From Prorocentrum cordatum (taxonomy: Eukaryota > Sar > Dinophyceae > Prorocentrales > Prorocentraceae), in the NCBI GenBank assembly GCA_963575745.1, contig CAUYUJ010014616.1, positions 541,097 to 598,596 on the forward strand: DNA of 57,500 nt, in the 5' to 3' direction. Position 1 is the stretch's first letter; each line of letters begins with the position of its first letter. Shown one piece after another: positions 1-9,109 of this stretch. The notes beneath the pieces are model-generated. The model was not told the DNA's origin and ran no database searches. It saw only the letters and a list, made by a program, of their open reading frames with translations. A program made the position numbers and the translations under genes.

Positions 1-182
1 TACCATATCAGATCATATCATATCATATCATATCATATCATATCATAGCGCAGGCTAGCATAACATAGCTTAGCCTAACATAGCATAGCATAGCATAGCC
101 TAGCATAGCATAGCAGCATACCTAGCGTAGATGTAGATGCAGGTGTAGATGTAAATGTAGCTGTCGGTGTAGATGCAGATGT
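1..182. repeat. (TATCA)n / (CATAG)n satellite grading into (GTAGAT)n
   Basis: Bases 1-50 are imperfect TATCA pentamers. Bases 51-132 are imperfect CATAG/TAGCC pentamers. Bases 125-182 are GTAGAT-like hexamers. ORFs across it are translations of the repeat. The same CATAG pentamer fills 55565-55712, and both are followed by the same block of about 60 bp. Confidence 0.9.
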
Positions 183-245
183 TGCTTTCCTAAATGATCC
201 AACTCCTATGTAGGGTCGCACTGGGATAATGTTTCTGTCATCGGA
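183..245 (+). repeat. Conserved 60-bp block, left copy
   Basis: The block contains TGCTTTCCTA, then an AACTYCTANGTAGGGTCGCACTGGG-like core and a T-rich end. A close copy lies at 55714-55780, also directly after CATAG pentamers. The right copy ends at a well-phased splice acceptor, so this left copy may also be the 3' end of an intron (candidate acceptor after GGAAAAG near 250). I could not identify a convincing exon after it. Confidence 0.7.
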
Positions 246-408
246 AAAGGTACCGATGCCGCTGCCCTTCCACTGTGTGCCCCTTTTTGGGGGCCTCCCG
301 AGAGGCCCTCGTCGCCACCGCTGGAGTCGCTTCAGAATTCTACTCAGAACGCACCCTGTGAGAGGTCCGTGGAGTAGCGGTATCAATACCGTTTGGCTTC
401 CCCACAAG

Positions 409-480
409 CCGTGTGGTGACGGAGCGCGCGGTGACCTCGGGATCCCAAGAGACCTCACCGCGCGGTCCGTCACCGCACGG
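409..480. repeat. Long inverted repeat, 26-bp arms
   Basis: The arm at 409-434 (begins CCGTGTGGTGACGG) is complementary to 455-480 (ends CCGTCACCGCACGG) at 24 of 26 positions, around a 20-nt loop containing GGATCC. It would form a strong hairpin. The 119-codon ORF at 229-588 mostly translates this palindrome. Confidence 0.85.
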
Positions 481-543
481 GTTTGGGGCCCTGGAGGCCC
501 CAGTCGCCCGAGGCGTCCTCGGAGAGCGGCCCGAGGCTCCAAA

Positions 544-583
544 CCGCGCGGTGGCCCCGGATCCCCATGGGCTCACCACGCGG
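544..583. repeat. Second, shorter foldback
   Basis: CCGCGCGGTG at 544-553 pairs with CACCACGCGG at 574-583 (9 of 10) around a loop with GGATCC. It reuses the ACCGCGCGGT and GGATCC motifs of the 409-480 inverted repeat, so it is probably a decayed copy of the same foldback unit. Confidence 0.6.
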
Positions 584-600
584 TGTGATCACCATACTGT

Positions 601-1317
601 CTGGGGATCCCCCGAACGGGGCCCTCGCATTGCAGAAGTCGATGCGCTGGATATCTGGGGTCATCGAGTAACACAACACATTGCGTTACATGATTTCGCG
701 GAGATGCGCGCGGATTGGCTCGGATCGGCGTTCTTCGCCATCCAGGGCCTCTATCGCCGATGTGTCGGCGATGTATCGCCGATTCCAGGTCGATGTCCGC
801 CTCCCCCCTTCTGAGCCAGTTGAGACAAAAGGTCAGCTCTGACCTGTTGGTCGTGCGAGGCGGCCGCAGTATTTGGCTACTTCTCGCTGATGTGCGGGCC
901 CTGTGTCTCCCCGTCCGTGAATCCTGGGCTTGCTTGGTGGTTTGCTGGCAGAGGTCTCTAGCACCCCCCTCCCCCTCTGGGGGCGGCCAGGGGGGTTTGA
1001 ACTGGCTGGGACCCGAGAAAATCGGTCAGGAGGGGGGGTGAGGCAAAATCCGTGCTGGGCCACTTCAGACCGCCAGACGGCTCCAACCCCAATGGCCCAT
1101 TGATGGCCGATGGGCGCCCGATAGCCCCCCCCGCCCAGGAACGCGGGGATACGCCTTCGGGGGCCTCAAATTACCGCCGATCCGTCGGCGCTGTTTTCCG
1201 ATTTTCCAGATCGACGCGCCACCCCCTATGCCAGCCCCCCCTTTCCTGGCCCTTGCCTCTCACTCTAGCACCCCCCCTCTCCCTGACGCGCGCCGCCCGC
1301 CGCGAGCCACGGGAGCC
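601..1317. other. No gene recognised; small palindromes
   Basis: No convincing coding sequence. There are small stem-loops: ATCGCCGA / TCGGCGAT at 753-772 with a TGTG loop, and GCCGA-TCCG-TCGGC near 1172-1186. The stretch is rich in CCCC and GGGG runs. ORFs here have no protein-like composition that I recognise. Confidence 0.5.
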
Positions 1318-1482
1318 ATGCCCGATGGCGGCGCCCCCAGCGACGTGCGCGCCCCTGACAGGCCGCTGCGCGGCGCGCTGGCCTTGCTGGTGGCGGTGCT
1401 GCTGGTGGCCCTCGCCGCGGCGCTGCGGGCGGCGGCGGCGGGCGGCAGGGCCGCCCGCGAGGCGGGACCCACTATGATCTGA
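1318..1482 (+). CDS. Small ORF with one membrane segment, possibly a first exon
   Basis: The ATG at 1318 opens 54 codons ending at TGA 1480-1482. After a short polar N-terminus (PDGGAPSDVRAPDRP) comes a hydrophobic stretch (ALALLVAVLLVALAAAL) long enough to cross a membrane, then an Ala/Arg-rich tail. It could be a signal-anchor exon spliced downstream: a GC donor after CGCGAG near 1467 is possible. It could equally be a chance product of GC-rich DNA. No family is recognised and there is no direct link to the exons at 15.8 kb. Confidence 0.3.
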   Translation: MPDGGAPSDVRAPDRPLRGALALLVAVLLVALAAALRAAAAGGRAAREAGPTMI

Positions 1483-2183
1483 TCGATCCAACTCGAGATC
1501 TAGTCCGCCACAGACACACAGCAACACGACCACAAACACAGAGACACACACACAATGGTGTAATGAAGGGGTGGGGGTACTCCTGGAGCCTGGGCCGTGT
1601 CATGTCTGCAGCTATTCGTCTCATTGCGGTGCTCACTTCAGCGTTCAACTCAATACAAGTCGAGACGAAATTCGGAACATGTGCTTGATCCATAAACATA
1701 CGGCTCAAGTTGTTTCAGCCTTCCAAGGAGCCGGTCGCCTGATCCTCGTTGCGCTCACCAGCGCCTGGTTAGCTCCGTCGCCCTTGCGCTTGTGGGTGAG
1801 CAACCAGCGGTCTGGCGACCGCAGCTGTCCTGCGATGGCGCCGTCGGTGACCTACAATGTGATCTTTCCATCCTCCTGCCCGGGCCTCCCGGAGGTGCTG
1901 GAGGAACTGCGGGCGGCTAAGGAGGAGAGATCGTCCGAGAAAGAGGGCCCTGGCGAGGCGGCTCGCGTCGCAGCCGACGGGGTCCTTTGGCACGCGGAGT
2001 TGATCGCCGCGATCGTCGGGAGTATCGCCCTCTACTTGCACGTCGCGGCATATCGCCCAGTTGATCGAGATCCTGCCCAACCGCAATTGCATGTACAATC
2101 GCGTGGGACAAATACGGGTCAATCCCTGAATCTTGCGCGACAGTAATTAGCAGTATCCGGGTGGTAATGTTTCTATTGGAGAG
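1483..2183. other. Spacer with an unassigned ORF (1571-2146)
   Basis: A CA-rich stretch (about 1510-1555) is followed by a 191-codon plus-strand ORF whose second half (from about 1838) has a protein-like mix, including an acidic/basic helical stretch (LEELRAAKEERSSEKEG) and a short hydrophobic segment (IAAIVGSIALYLHVAAY). It may be the eroded N-terminal part of the polyprotein that starts at 2184. I cannot confirm this. Confidence 0.25.
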
Positions 2184-2663
2184 ATGTACGGGTTTCGTAA
2201 TGAAGCATCATATTTGAAGGATTGGTTCATCCCAAAGACCCTCTACAACTTGAAGTGTCCCGATCCGACTCCTGTTCAGAAGGTCGAGCTCACAACAGTG
2301 CTCATGATACAGGACACCTATCACGCGGGGACACTTGCGGGGGGATCTGATGGGTCCTGGATACAGGCTCAGAACGCGGATGTGGCAGGTATTACTTCAA
2401 GTGGCAGCTCGCCTTCCGGCACGATGTACGTTAACGATCCGTGGCGTGCTCATGTAGAAGAATTGCCAGTACCTGCAGGGCAACCTGCTTCATTTGCTCC
2501 AATGGGCAGAGCTGCCACATCATTTGGTACTCCACAGAGTGCTGGGAGCAAAAACAGCTTACAGGCGAGGCTCCAAAGCATTCGGATGGATCCGCAGCTC
2601 CATCAGGCTTTACAGGCGACATCGCCATGTGCGTCCACATGCGGGGCAACCTGCTTTTCCTGA
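2184..2663 (+). pseudogene. Gag-like N-terminal fragment
   Basis: 159 codons from an ATG at 2184 (MYGFRNEASYLKDWF...). The sense frame probably moves to the 2494-2907 frame near 2580, because the second AGxPA hairpin (2641-2654) reads in that frame. There is no recognisable motif. Composition is Ser/Gly/Thr-rich, then Gln-rich. Assignment to Gag rests only on its position upstream of the RING and protease-like parts. Confidence 0.35.
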
Positions 2664-2792
2664 CCAATATGCTGTACGGAGAACCGAGAGTTTGGTTGGT
2701 CAGCAAGAATGGATGTATCGGCAGATGCGTGAAGCTGCTCAGAGTACGCGGAGGGATGACATTGACCTCCCCAGCGCCAACTGGACGCCGCC

Positions 2793-3660
2793 ATGGGAGT
2801 GCGTTCCGGATACAAGTCCATCGCCGGACAACCCCGTTCGGTTTGGATATGTGCCAGCATTTTCAGTCATCCGACATACGATCCAACTGCTGCTGGCCGT
2901 CCAATAGCAGCACCAATTGATTACCCACTCTATCCCGACTATCACGCTCAGGTGAGTGGTACTCCCCGAATGGGAACACAGCCCGGGAAACCGTATGTTC
3001 GGGCGACGGCCGACGATTTCTATCAGTCTCAGCTGTTGCGTGGCTCAGGGTATGCATCAGGCGTGCCTGGCCAGATCCCTCATTGCGGATCTCTGGCCGC
3101 CCCCGTGGATCAAGATGCGCAGGAACGTGCCCCAGGCCTAGCACTGCCATCGACCATGGGAGGGCTGCGCCTTGAGATCCTGGCCATGCATGAGGCGCAG
3201 CAGGCCAACCTGGCGATGCAGTCTGTCCGCCAGCGTCGAAATCAGGCGCGTCAGGCCCATGGAATGTTGAGCCGTGCGGGCCAACCGGCCAATCCTGATG
3301 CAGCAGGGGCACCTGCGATCAGTCCAGCCACGCTTGCAGCAATGCAGCCACCGACGGTATCACCGTTTCGGTACGAGGCTGGTGAGTCCACCCTGGAGCG
3401 TCAGACGCGAATCAGGCCATCGGCAACACCGCCCACCATCAATGACGGCGACTTCAACAAGTGTGCCATATGCCTGGACCATTTCATGAACCACGATAAA
3501 GTCTGGGGGTTGCACATGCTCATGTGGATAGACAGTTCGCTGGGAACATGGAAGTTTCCGCGAGTGAGGCCGCCTGCGCTATCTGCAGGGGCGCTGGCCT
3601 AATTACTGCCGAGCTTCATTGACCCCTTGCCGGAGATCAAGAGTCACCCAACCGTCGTGA
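2793..3660 (+). pseudogene. Polyprotein segment with RING-like zinc-binding motif, frameshifted
   Basis: The 269-codon ORF carries a helical Gln/Arg-rich stretch (EILAMHEAQQANLAMQSV) and ends with a first RING pair, KCAICLDHF, at about 3460-3487. The last pair, AACAICRGAG, is present about 100 nt later at 3571-3600 but in another frame. A frameshift therefore lies between them, and the middle Cys/His ligands cannot be read in one frame. C-x2-C...C-x2-C spacing suits a RING-type fold. Known RING fingers bind two zinc ions. The role in this polyprotein is unknown. Confidence 0.5.
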
Positions 3661-3664
3661 AGAT

Positions 3665-4966
3665 ATGCTCCGGGGGGCGAACGAGCTCAGGGGCCTCCGC
3701 GAAGAGCTCAGCCGCGTCACGGCGATGATGACGGGCAACGCGGTAGTCTCGATGGCGACACCAGCGCGGCAGCTTGCATCATCAGCCAACGCGGGGCTAG
3801 TGACGGAGGCAACCACGCTTGCAGGGGGACCTGCTATAGACGCGCCTAGACCACTGGTGGCAGAGACCGACAACCACGCAGGGGCACCTGCTACATCAGC
3901 ACCACTCTCGGCGCCCGTGAACGATGCGTGGTTGAGGCGTATGGAGAGGGCGACTGACAGGAGCGCTCAGTGGCTTCAGTCTCCACGCACGCACGTGCCA
4001 CATGGGCGAGACCTTCGTCCGCGCAGTCAGCGCAGGGCGGGGGGCCCTGTAAGCGTGCGCAGCGGCAGCGGTGCGATATCCGAACGCGATATGCTGCGTA
4101 CTGTGTTTATGGTAAATACGGATGTCCAAATGGGCATGCGCGCGGATGGGGGCGCGTTCCTGAACCTGCCCACTATCTCCGCATCGGACCCATATACATA
4201 TGGCGAACATCGCGCAGCCTGGATCTCCGAAACGGATCCTAGTACGGAAGAGGAGGCTCGTGGACATATGAGTGTCTTTACATCTCTGCCACGAAACGAC
4301 TGGGCGTTGGAGCAGAGGCGCCGCAAAGGCACGCGCGGCGCGACGTTGCCTGGAGCGCCTGGGCTATTCTGTCACCGCCACGAACTAGCCTTGGCAGCTA
4401 ACCGTGGAACTATGACAAATGGTATGTTGACTTTTCTTCTGGAGATTGGCAGTCATATTAACGTCATTTGTTTAAAAGACGGCGCAGACCTTCGAACGGG
4501 CATCTCGCCCCCGCGGGCCCGCCATCAAGAGGCTGAACCTGACGAAGAGGCTCTACGTGTCAGGGGTGGGGCATGGCGCCGCGATATGCGATGAGCCCAT
4601 GCACTGCAAGATTGCGCGCAAAGAAAGGGGGGATCCGGCGGGGGCACCTGCTTTGCCGAGACATGACACTTACTCAGCAAATGTAGCTGATGGTCCAGGG
4701 GGGGGGGGGGCTTCCCTGCTATCCTGGGTCTGGGGGGCATGTCCAGCACGAGGGCCATCCTGATCCTGGAGCAGGGGCACGAGAAACTTATCATCCCTGG
4801 CGCGGACATGTACAACATCCTACTTGGAAAGGGTACCAGAGTGCTTGATATGACGAAGGCACCTTCTGGACATCTGGCACCCGAGGCTGACGAGAACGGG
4901 GCGGCTACCGAGGATAAAAGGGTCGATGTCGCTTACTATAGCGGCCAGGCCTCAGCGCGTAGATGA
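3665..4966 (+). pseudogene. Polyprotein segment with retropepsin-like domain, active site altered
   Basis: Two ORFs (3665-4594 and 4739-4966) appear to carry the halves of an aspartic-protease-like domain. The first has MLTFLLEIGSHINVI at about 4423-4470, where retropepsins usually have D-T/S-G; here it is E-I-G, so catalysis is probably lost or was never conventional. The second has ILILEQGHEKLIIPG and APSGHLAPEAD, which resemble the C-terminal part of protease regions in dinoflagellate polyproteins as I recall them. A G-run (4700-4710) lies between the two frames and is a likely indel site. Confidence 0.5.
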
Positions 4967-5393
4967 TCCATTGCTTGTCAAAGAGGCGTCTTTTCCAGAG
5001 CCAACCGCAGGGGCACCTGCTGTGAGTGATGCCCACGCGTATATGATGTCACAATATATAAAGGGCACCAGCTTTTCCATCGACGAGGAGGCGTTCGCTT
5101 TCACGACCCAGTCTTTGGCGAATCATACCTTGAAGACCAGGCTTCGTAGGAATGCGTCTTTCGGGGCCGACCCTACCTCGGCCGACAAGGACTTCGCCTT
5201 GCGCAATTTGCAGGCGAAGGCGTACCAGACCATCTACGAGGAGGGCGCGAAGTGGACGCCGCTCGACGCACTGGCAGGGGCGCCTGCGGGAGGGGATGAT
5301 GCCGCTGATAAGTTTGATGACTTTACTGCGAGAAGCGGCTCTGCAGCGCAGCATGGCACAGGCATTCGGGCGCCCCCATCGCCATGCGAGTGA
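4926..5393 (+). pseudogene. Polyprotein linker region
   Basis: 155 codons with acidic, helical character (IDEEAFAFTTQSLANHT, DKDFALRNLQAKAYQTIYEE) and two in-frame AGAPA hairpin insertions (5007-5020, 5274-5287). No domain recognised. It overlaps the 4739-4966 frame by 41 nt, consistent with an indel in between. Confidence 0.4.
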
Positions 5394-5559
5394 CGGGGGC
5401 AGGCGCGCGCCACGGCCACTCGCGCTTGCTCAGACAGGCCGAGCACTCAGGCACTGTCAGCAAACGCGGGGGAACCTGCATTCTTTTCCCAGGCGCCGGT
5501 TGTGCGCGCCAGGGGCCGCGGCAAGCCCGGCTGCGCGGCTGCCGCGACCCGCGGTGGGC

Positions 5560-6260
5560 CTGGCTGTGTGGCCGTTGCAGAAAAAAGAAGGATTGTCGCG
5601 TCATTATCATTCCCGTGCATTTGTTATTGAAGATATACGGACAGCTTGCTCTGAACTCCGAGCCTGCGGCTACATGTGTGACCGTATTGCGCATGCAGAG
5701 GTGATGACCTCCACTGGTACACAGTATTTGGGTGCGTCACTCTCGGTTGATTACCAATTGTTGCGGGTGGCAACACCTGCTGATTGGCATGTGCGGCTGC
5801 CTGGCAAGAGGGCAGGGCCACGCTACAAGCGCATCCAACGTGTGATGTCCAAAGCTCGGGCTCTACGCATGACTATTGTGCTTGCGGGGCCGCCGGGATA
5901 CTTCTGGAAACAAGGTCCGATGCGAGAAGCTATTGCAGATCTTGATTTACAAGCCATGCGTATGCGTTTCTGCCACTTCGGCCACAAGTGAGACCGCGCT
6001 AACACGTTGCCCAGCGGATCAGATCTGCAAGCGGCGACTGCCTGCACGCGCAACCCGACCAACCTATGGCGATGCACGTGCAACATAGCAGGGAAACCTG
6101 CACAACCTACTGAGCATATCCTAGATTGGCACGGACAAGGTGCTCAAACAAGACGCTGGCGATCACGACCGCGCGTTTAAACTGATCATATGGATCTACA
6201 TAGAACGCAGAGAGATCACAGGTGCTGTACATCTTAGTATCCAGACGCGAGTCGCTAAAG
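5560..6260 (+). pseudogene. Polyprotein C-terminal region
   Basis: The frame ending at 5991 has IEDIRTACSELRACGYMCD, RLPGKRAGPRYKRIQRV and AGPPGYFWKQGPMREA, then FCHFGHK and a stop. Reading through that stop in the same frame continues as NPTNLWRCTCN and HILDWHGQGAQTRRW, so the stop at 5989-5991 looks like a nonsense mutation in an older ORF. No catalytic motif is recognised. Confidence 0.45.
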
Positions 6261-6261
6261 G

Positions 6262-6640
6262 AGCTCGAACTTACGTTCTGTCTCCTAAGAATGGCCCCGA
6301 GTGGGACCATGTCTTGTTGCGCTTCTCTTGGACACTCTACAGGTACTTCTTAGAAACACAAGGAATAAAAAATGAAATGCAGAACTATTATTCAAACGTA
6401 TACCGTGTATTATTATCAAATATAATAATGTCATACCAAATATAGTATTATGATAATTATTCGTATGAGTATCATATACATTATAGTCCTACTTATTCAA
6501 TACGTGAGGGACGACCGCTGGTCGGCAATGCATTGTGTTGCGTTGTTGCGCATTGCGCAATTCATTGGGGCTGCGATGCGCGCGTTGCAATGCGCAGCGC
6601 TGCCGTTGACCGCTGGATTCAGCACTGGGAGCTGCCGAGG
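6262..6640. other. AT-rich spacer without gene
   Basis: About 6350-6500 is markedly AT-rich (TATTATTATCAAATATAATA-like), in contrast to the GC-rich surroundings. No coding sequence is recognised. 6520-6610 holds overlapping TGCGCATTGCGCAA-type palindromes. Confidence 0.6.
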
Positions 6641-7446
6641 TGGAGGTGGATGTGGAGGTGGAAGTGATGGGGCAGAGGTGGATGAAGGCGGCCAGGAAAC
6701 GCGCGGCCCGGTCGCGCGCTCGAGGCCATATTGGCCAGAAGGGGTGGCGGGAGGAGCATGGCCACAAGGCGTGGCCTTGGCTCTCCCGTTGCCCCTGGAC
6801 TTGCGGCCCGCCGCGGCCCGCGCGCTGCCCGGCGGCGCCGATGAGGCGCGCGTGGGCAGGGGGCAGGGGGGGCGCGAGCAGAAAGGGACGCGGGTGGCAT
6901 GTGGCGATAGAAGCATGGGAGGGAGGAGGAGGAGGAGGGAGGAGGATGATAAAGGAATGGGGCATGAGGAATGATGAGGGCGAGGAAAGGAGCAGGAGGA
7001 GGAGGAAGGAGGAGGATGGGGGAGGAGGAGGAGGAAGAGGAGGAAGAGGAGGAGGAGGAGGAGGAGGAGGATGGAGGAGGAGGAAGGAGGAAGAGGAGGA
7101 GGAGGAGAAGGAGGGGAGGAGGAGGATGATGAATGGCGCTTTTTGGAGCTGTTTGTTTGGGTATGTCTGTCCCAGCGTTGAGTTGTAGGGGGCGTCTTCT
7201 TCTCGATCCATTTGAAGACAGCGACCGAAAGGCTCCCCCGCAACGATGCGCTGGGACAAACGAACCCAATCAAATTGCTCAACGTGTAAACATCAATCGC
7301 CATTCATCATCATCATCCTCCCCTCCTCTTCCTCCTCCTCCTTCCTTATCCTTCTCCCCCTTGTGCCCTTCCTGCCCCCCCCCCCCCCCCCTGCCCCAAT
7401 CGCCCCCCCGCTCTTCCTCGATTGCCGTGCGCGGCTCGCCGCTCAG
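6641..7446. repeat. Purine-rich (GGA)n region and C-rich flank
   Basis: 6905-7130 is nearly pure GGA/GAG repeat. 7300-7400 is CCT-rich with a C15 run near 7377. Long ORFs on both strands are Ser/Pro/Glu/Gly translations of the repeats. At 6770-6860 a short plus-strand stretch (DLRPAAARALPGGADEARV) is protein-like and could be an exon, but nothing confirms it. Confidence 0.6.
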
Positions 7447-7608
7447 TCGCGCCTCCCTCTTCATCCTGCCACGTCTTGTCAACCGCGCCCCCCTGGCCCC
7501 GCCTTTCGTTGGGCCTCGCTCGCCTCTGGCGCGCCTCGCGGGGCGGCGGCGGCGGCCTCGCGGGCCCGCGCGCGCTTCGCGCGCGCCAGGCGGGAGACGA
7601 AGCGCAAG
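7447..7608 (+). CDS. Possible exon of the host gene (weak)
   Basis: The Ala/Arg-rich reading frame ends ...RARARFARARRETKRK at an AAG|GACTGC boundary (7608), a possible GA donor in phase 0. This phase would fit the next exon candidate at 15836. The acceptor is guessed at CTCAG (7446). Arg/Ala-rich composition in GC-rich DNA is weak evidence by itself. Confidence 0.2.
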
Positions 7609-7727
7609 GACTGCGGCCCTGCGCGCCCGCCCCCCCCCGTCGACGCGGGCCCGCCCGCCGACGCGCGTAGAGCGAAGCATAAGGAGGGGCGGGGGAGATG
7701 GGAGGTGGGAGATGGGAGGTGGGAGAT

Positions 7728-8003
<276 letters not shown>

Positions 8004-8005
<2 letters not shown>

Positions 8006-8370
8006 GACAAGTAGGCGGACCAGGGTCCGTCCGCGAGGCGCACTGCAGTGCGGCAACTCGCTAAACACTATTTGCGGCGGTGCAGCCTTAAGAAACGAGG
8101 GCGGGCGACAGGCCCCCTCCCCCGGCGCGATGCGTCTGAAGCTACTGACGGCGGACAGACTGTGAAGATCTCACGTGTCAGACCGCGTGAAGAAGAAGGC
8201 CCCAACGCAAGTGGCAACGTGAAAAACGTGGCTAAGGCGGCTTGGCGGACCGCCGGTTGGGCGCTTGGCCGCTGCGCGGCGCGCAGAGACGGGGCACCCC
8301 CCGCCCCCGCGCCCAGGCCCCGTGGACGCGGTGCCACGCGGGCGCACGGGCTGGCGAAAAGAGGAAAGGT
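8004..8370 (-). promoter_or_regulatory. Element C 3' terminal region, with stem-loop
   Basis: At 8033-8061 nested stems GCGAG/CTCGC and CGCAC/GTGCG enclose TGCA. In A and B the stems are the same but the loop is TGCG and the linker differs, so the structure rather than the loop is kept. GCGGAC...GTCCGC just outside adds a second hairpin. In stringent-type LINEs such 3' structures are recognised by the RT. That role is inferred here. Confidence 0.6.
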
Positions 8371-8705
8371 GCACCAGCTGGGAGCCGCATGGCCCAGCAC
8401 AGTGCGCAGTGACAGAGTCCGCGGCGAGGCGGCGGACGGCAGAGGGGCGCCAGACGCGCCGAGGAAAAGGTGCACCAGCTGGGAGCCGTATGGCCCAGCA
8501 CAGTGCGCACAGGCCGAGAACCCCAACAGGAGCGGCAAAAGCTAGCCGACAGCACAGCGGCACCAGCCGCTGCCAGCTAACCTTTAGCCCCCATTGGCGG
8601 ACCTCGAGAGAGACAGAGTCCGCGGCCAGGCGGCGGACGGCAGAGGGGCGCCAGACGCGCTGAGGAAAAGGTGCACATGCTGGGAGCCGAATGGCCCAGC
8701 ATGCG
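8366..8705 (-). repeat. About 100-bp direct repeats in the 3' UTR of element C
   Basis: A unit beginning GGTGCACCAGCTGGGAGCC and ending CGCCGAGGAAAA occurs from about 8368 and again from about 8468. A third, partial and diverged copy covers about 8608-8700. ORFs crossing these are short and repeat-derived. Confidence 0.75.
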
Positions 8706-9109
8706 CACAGGCGGGGACAGTGCAAGGGTGCAGAGGAGGCCCTCACAGCGGATGCACCCGCTGCCCTTAAGGGAAAGACCTGTACCCCCTTAAATTCCCG
8801 ATCGCATCACTGAATGCTGCTGCTCCCAATCACTTCGCCAGGAGCTGTGGCGGAATACACTAATGTGATACAAGTCGACACGAAAATGCAATGCCGCGGG
8901 ACCCTGCGAAAAACGACCCCTTTTGGCAGAAATGGGTCGTTTTCTCCGGCGGCACACATTCGTGAGGCGTGATGTCAATTACACGCGGGTGCGTGGGGCG
9001 GGGCTGGAGCCGCCACCCCCGCCAGCAGGCGCGGCACACCAGGGAACAGCGCCCGGGTGAGCAAGGCAGGACGCGCACATGCGGCGAGGGCGAGGCCGTA
9101 CCACGCTGG
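8706..9109 (-). other. Element C 3' UTR, upstream part
   Basis: No ORF of note. It contains a perfect 10-bp stem AAAACGACCC/GGGTCGTTTT (8910-8919 with 8934-8943), a 24-bp segment at 8780-8803 that recurs inverted and duplicated at 12062-12113, and one GGCT-GG-AGCC core hairpin at 8995-9019. Confidence 0.6.

Larger units (their letters stand above)
2475..6101 (+). repeat. Ten dispersed 14-nt hairpins, GCAGG-GNNN-CCTGC
   Basis: Copies are at 2475-2488, 2641-2654, 3303-3316, 3821-3834, 3878-3891, 4639-4652, 5007-5020, 5274-5287, 5466-5479 and 6088-6101. The stem GC[A/G]GG/CCTGC is constant. The loops are GCAA, GCAA, GGCA, GGGA, GGCA, GGCA, GGCA, GGCG, GGAA and GAAA, several of them GNRA-type. 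Each copy reads A-G-x-P-A in the local coding frame (x = Q, A, G, E or K). Non-coding copies were not seen. Confidence 0.8.
2184..6260 (+). mobile_element. Degenerate retroelement polyprotein (LTR-type pol-like remnant)
   Basis: Protein-like sequence runs for about 4 kb on the plus strand but jumps among all three frames (2184-2663, 2494-2907, 2793-3602, 3665-4594, 4739-4966, 4926-5393, 5152-5991), so it is a broken polyprotein. In order it holds a Gag-like region, a RING-type Cys pair, a retropepsin-like segment and a C-terminal region with GPPGYFWKQGP and HILDWHGQGAQ. This order fits my recollection of dinoflagellate LTR-type polyproteins. That family assignment is from memory and needs a database search. 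I found no paired LTRs, integrase or reverse transcriptase. Ten 14-nt hairpins punctuate it. Confidence 0.6.

Noticed and set aside
1571-6500. Paired LTRs around the polyprotein remnant
   Set aside because: I compared the flanks by eye and saw no repeated segment of over 30 bp; the ends may be lost.
8366-8705. Regular direct repeats considered as a CRISPR array
   Set aside because: Units are about 100 bp without short repeats and unique spacers, and the setting is a eukaryotic retroelement 3' UTR.
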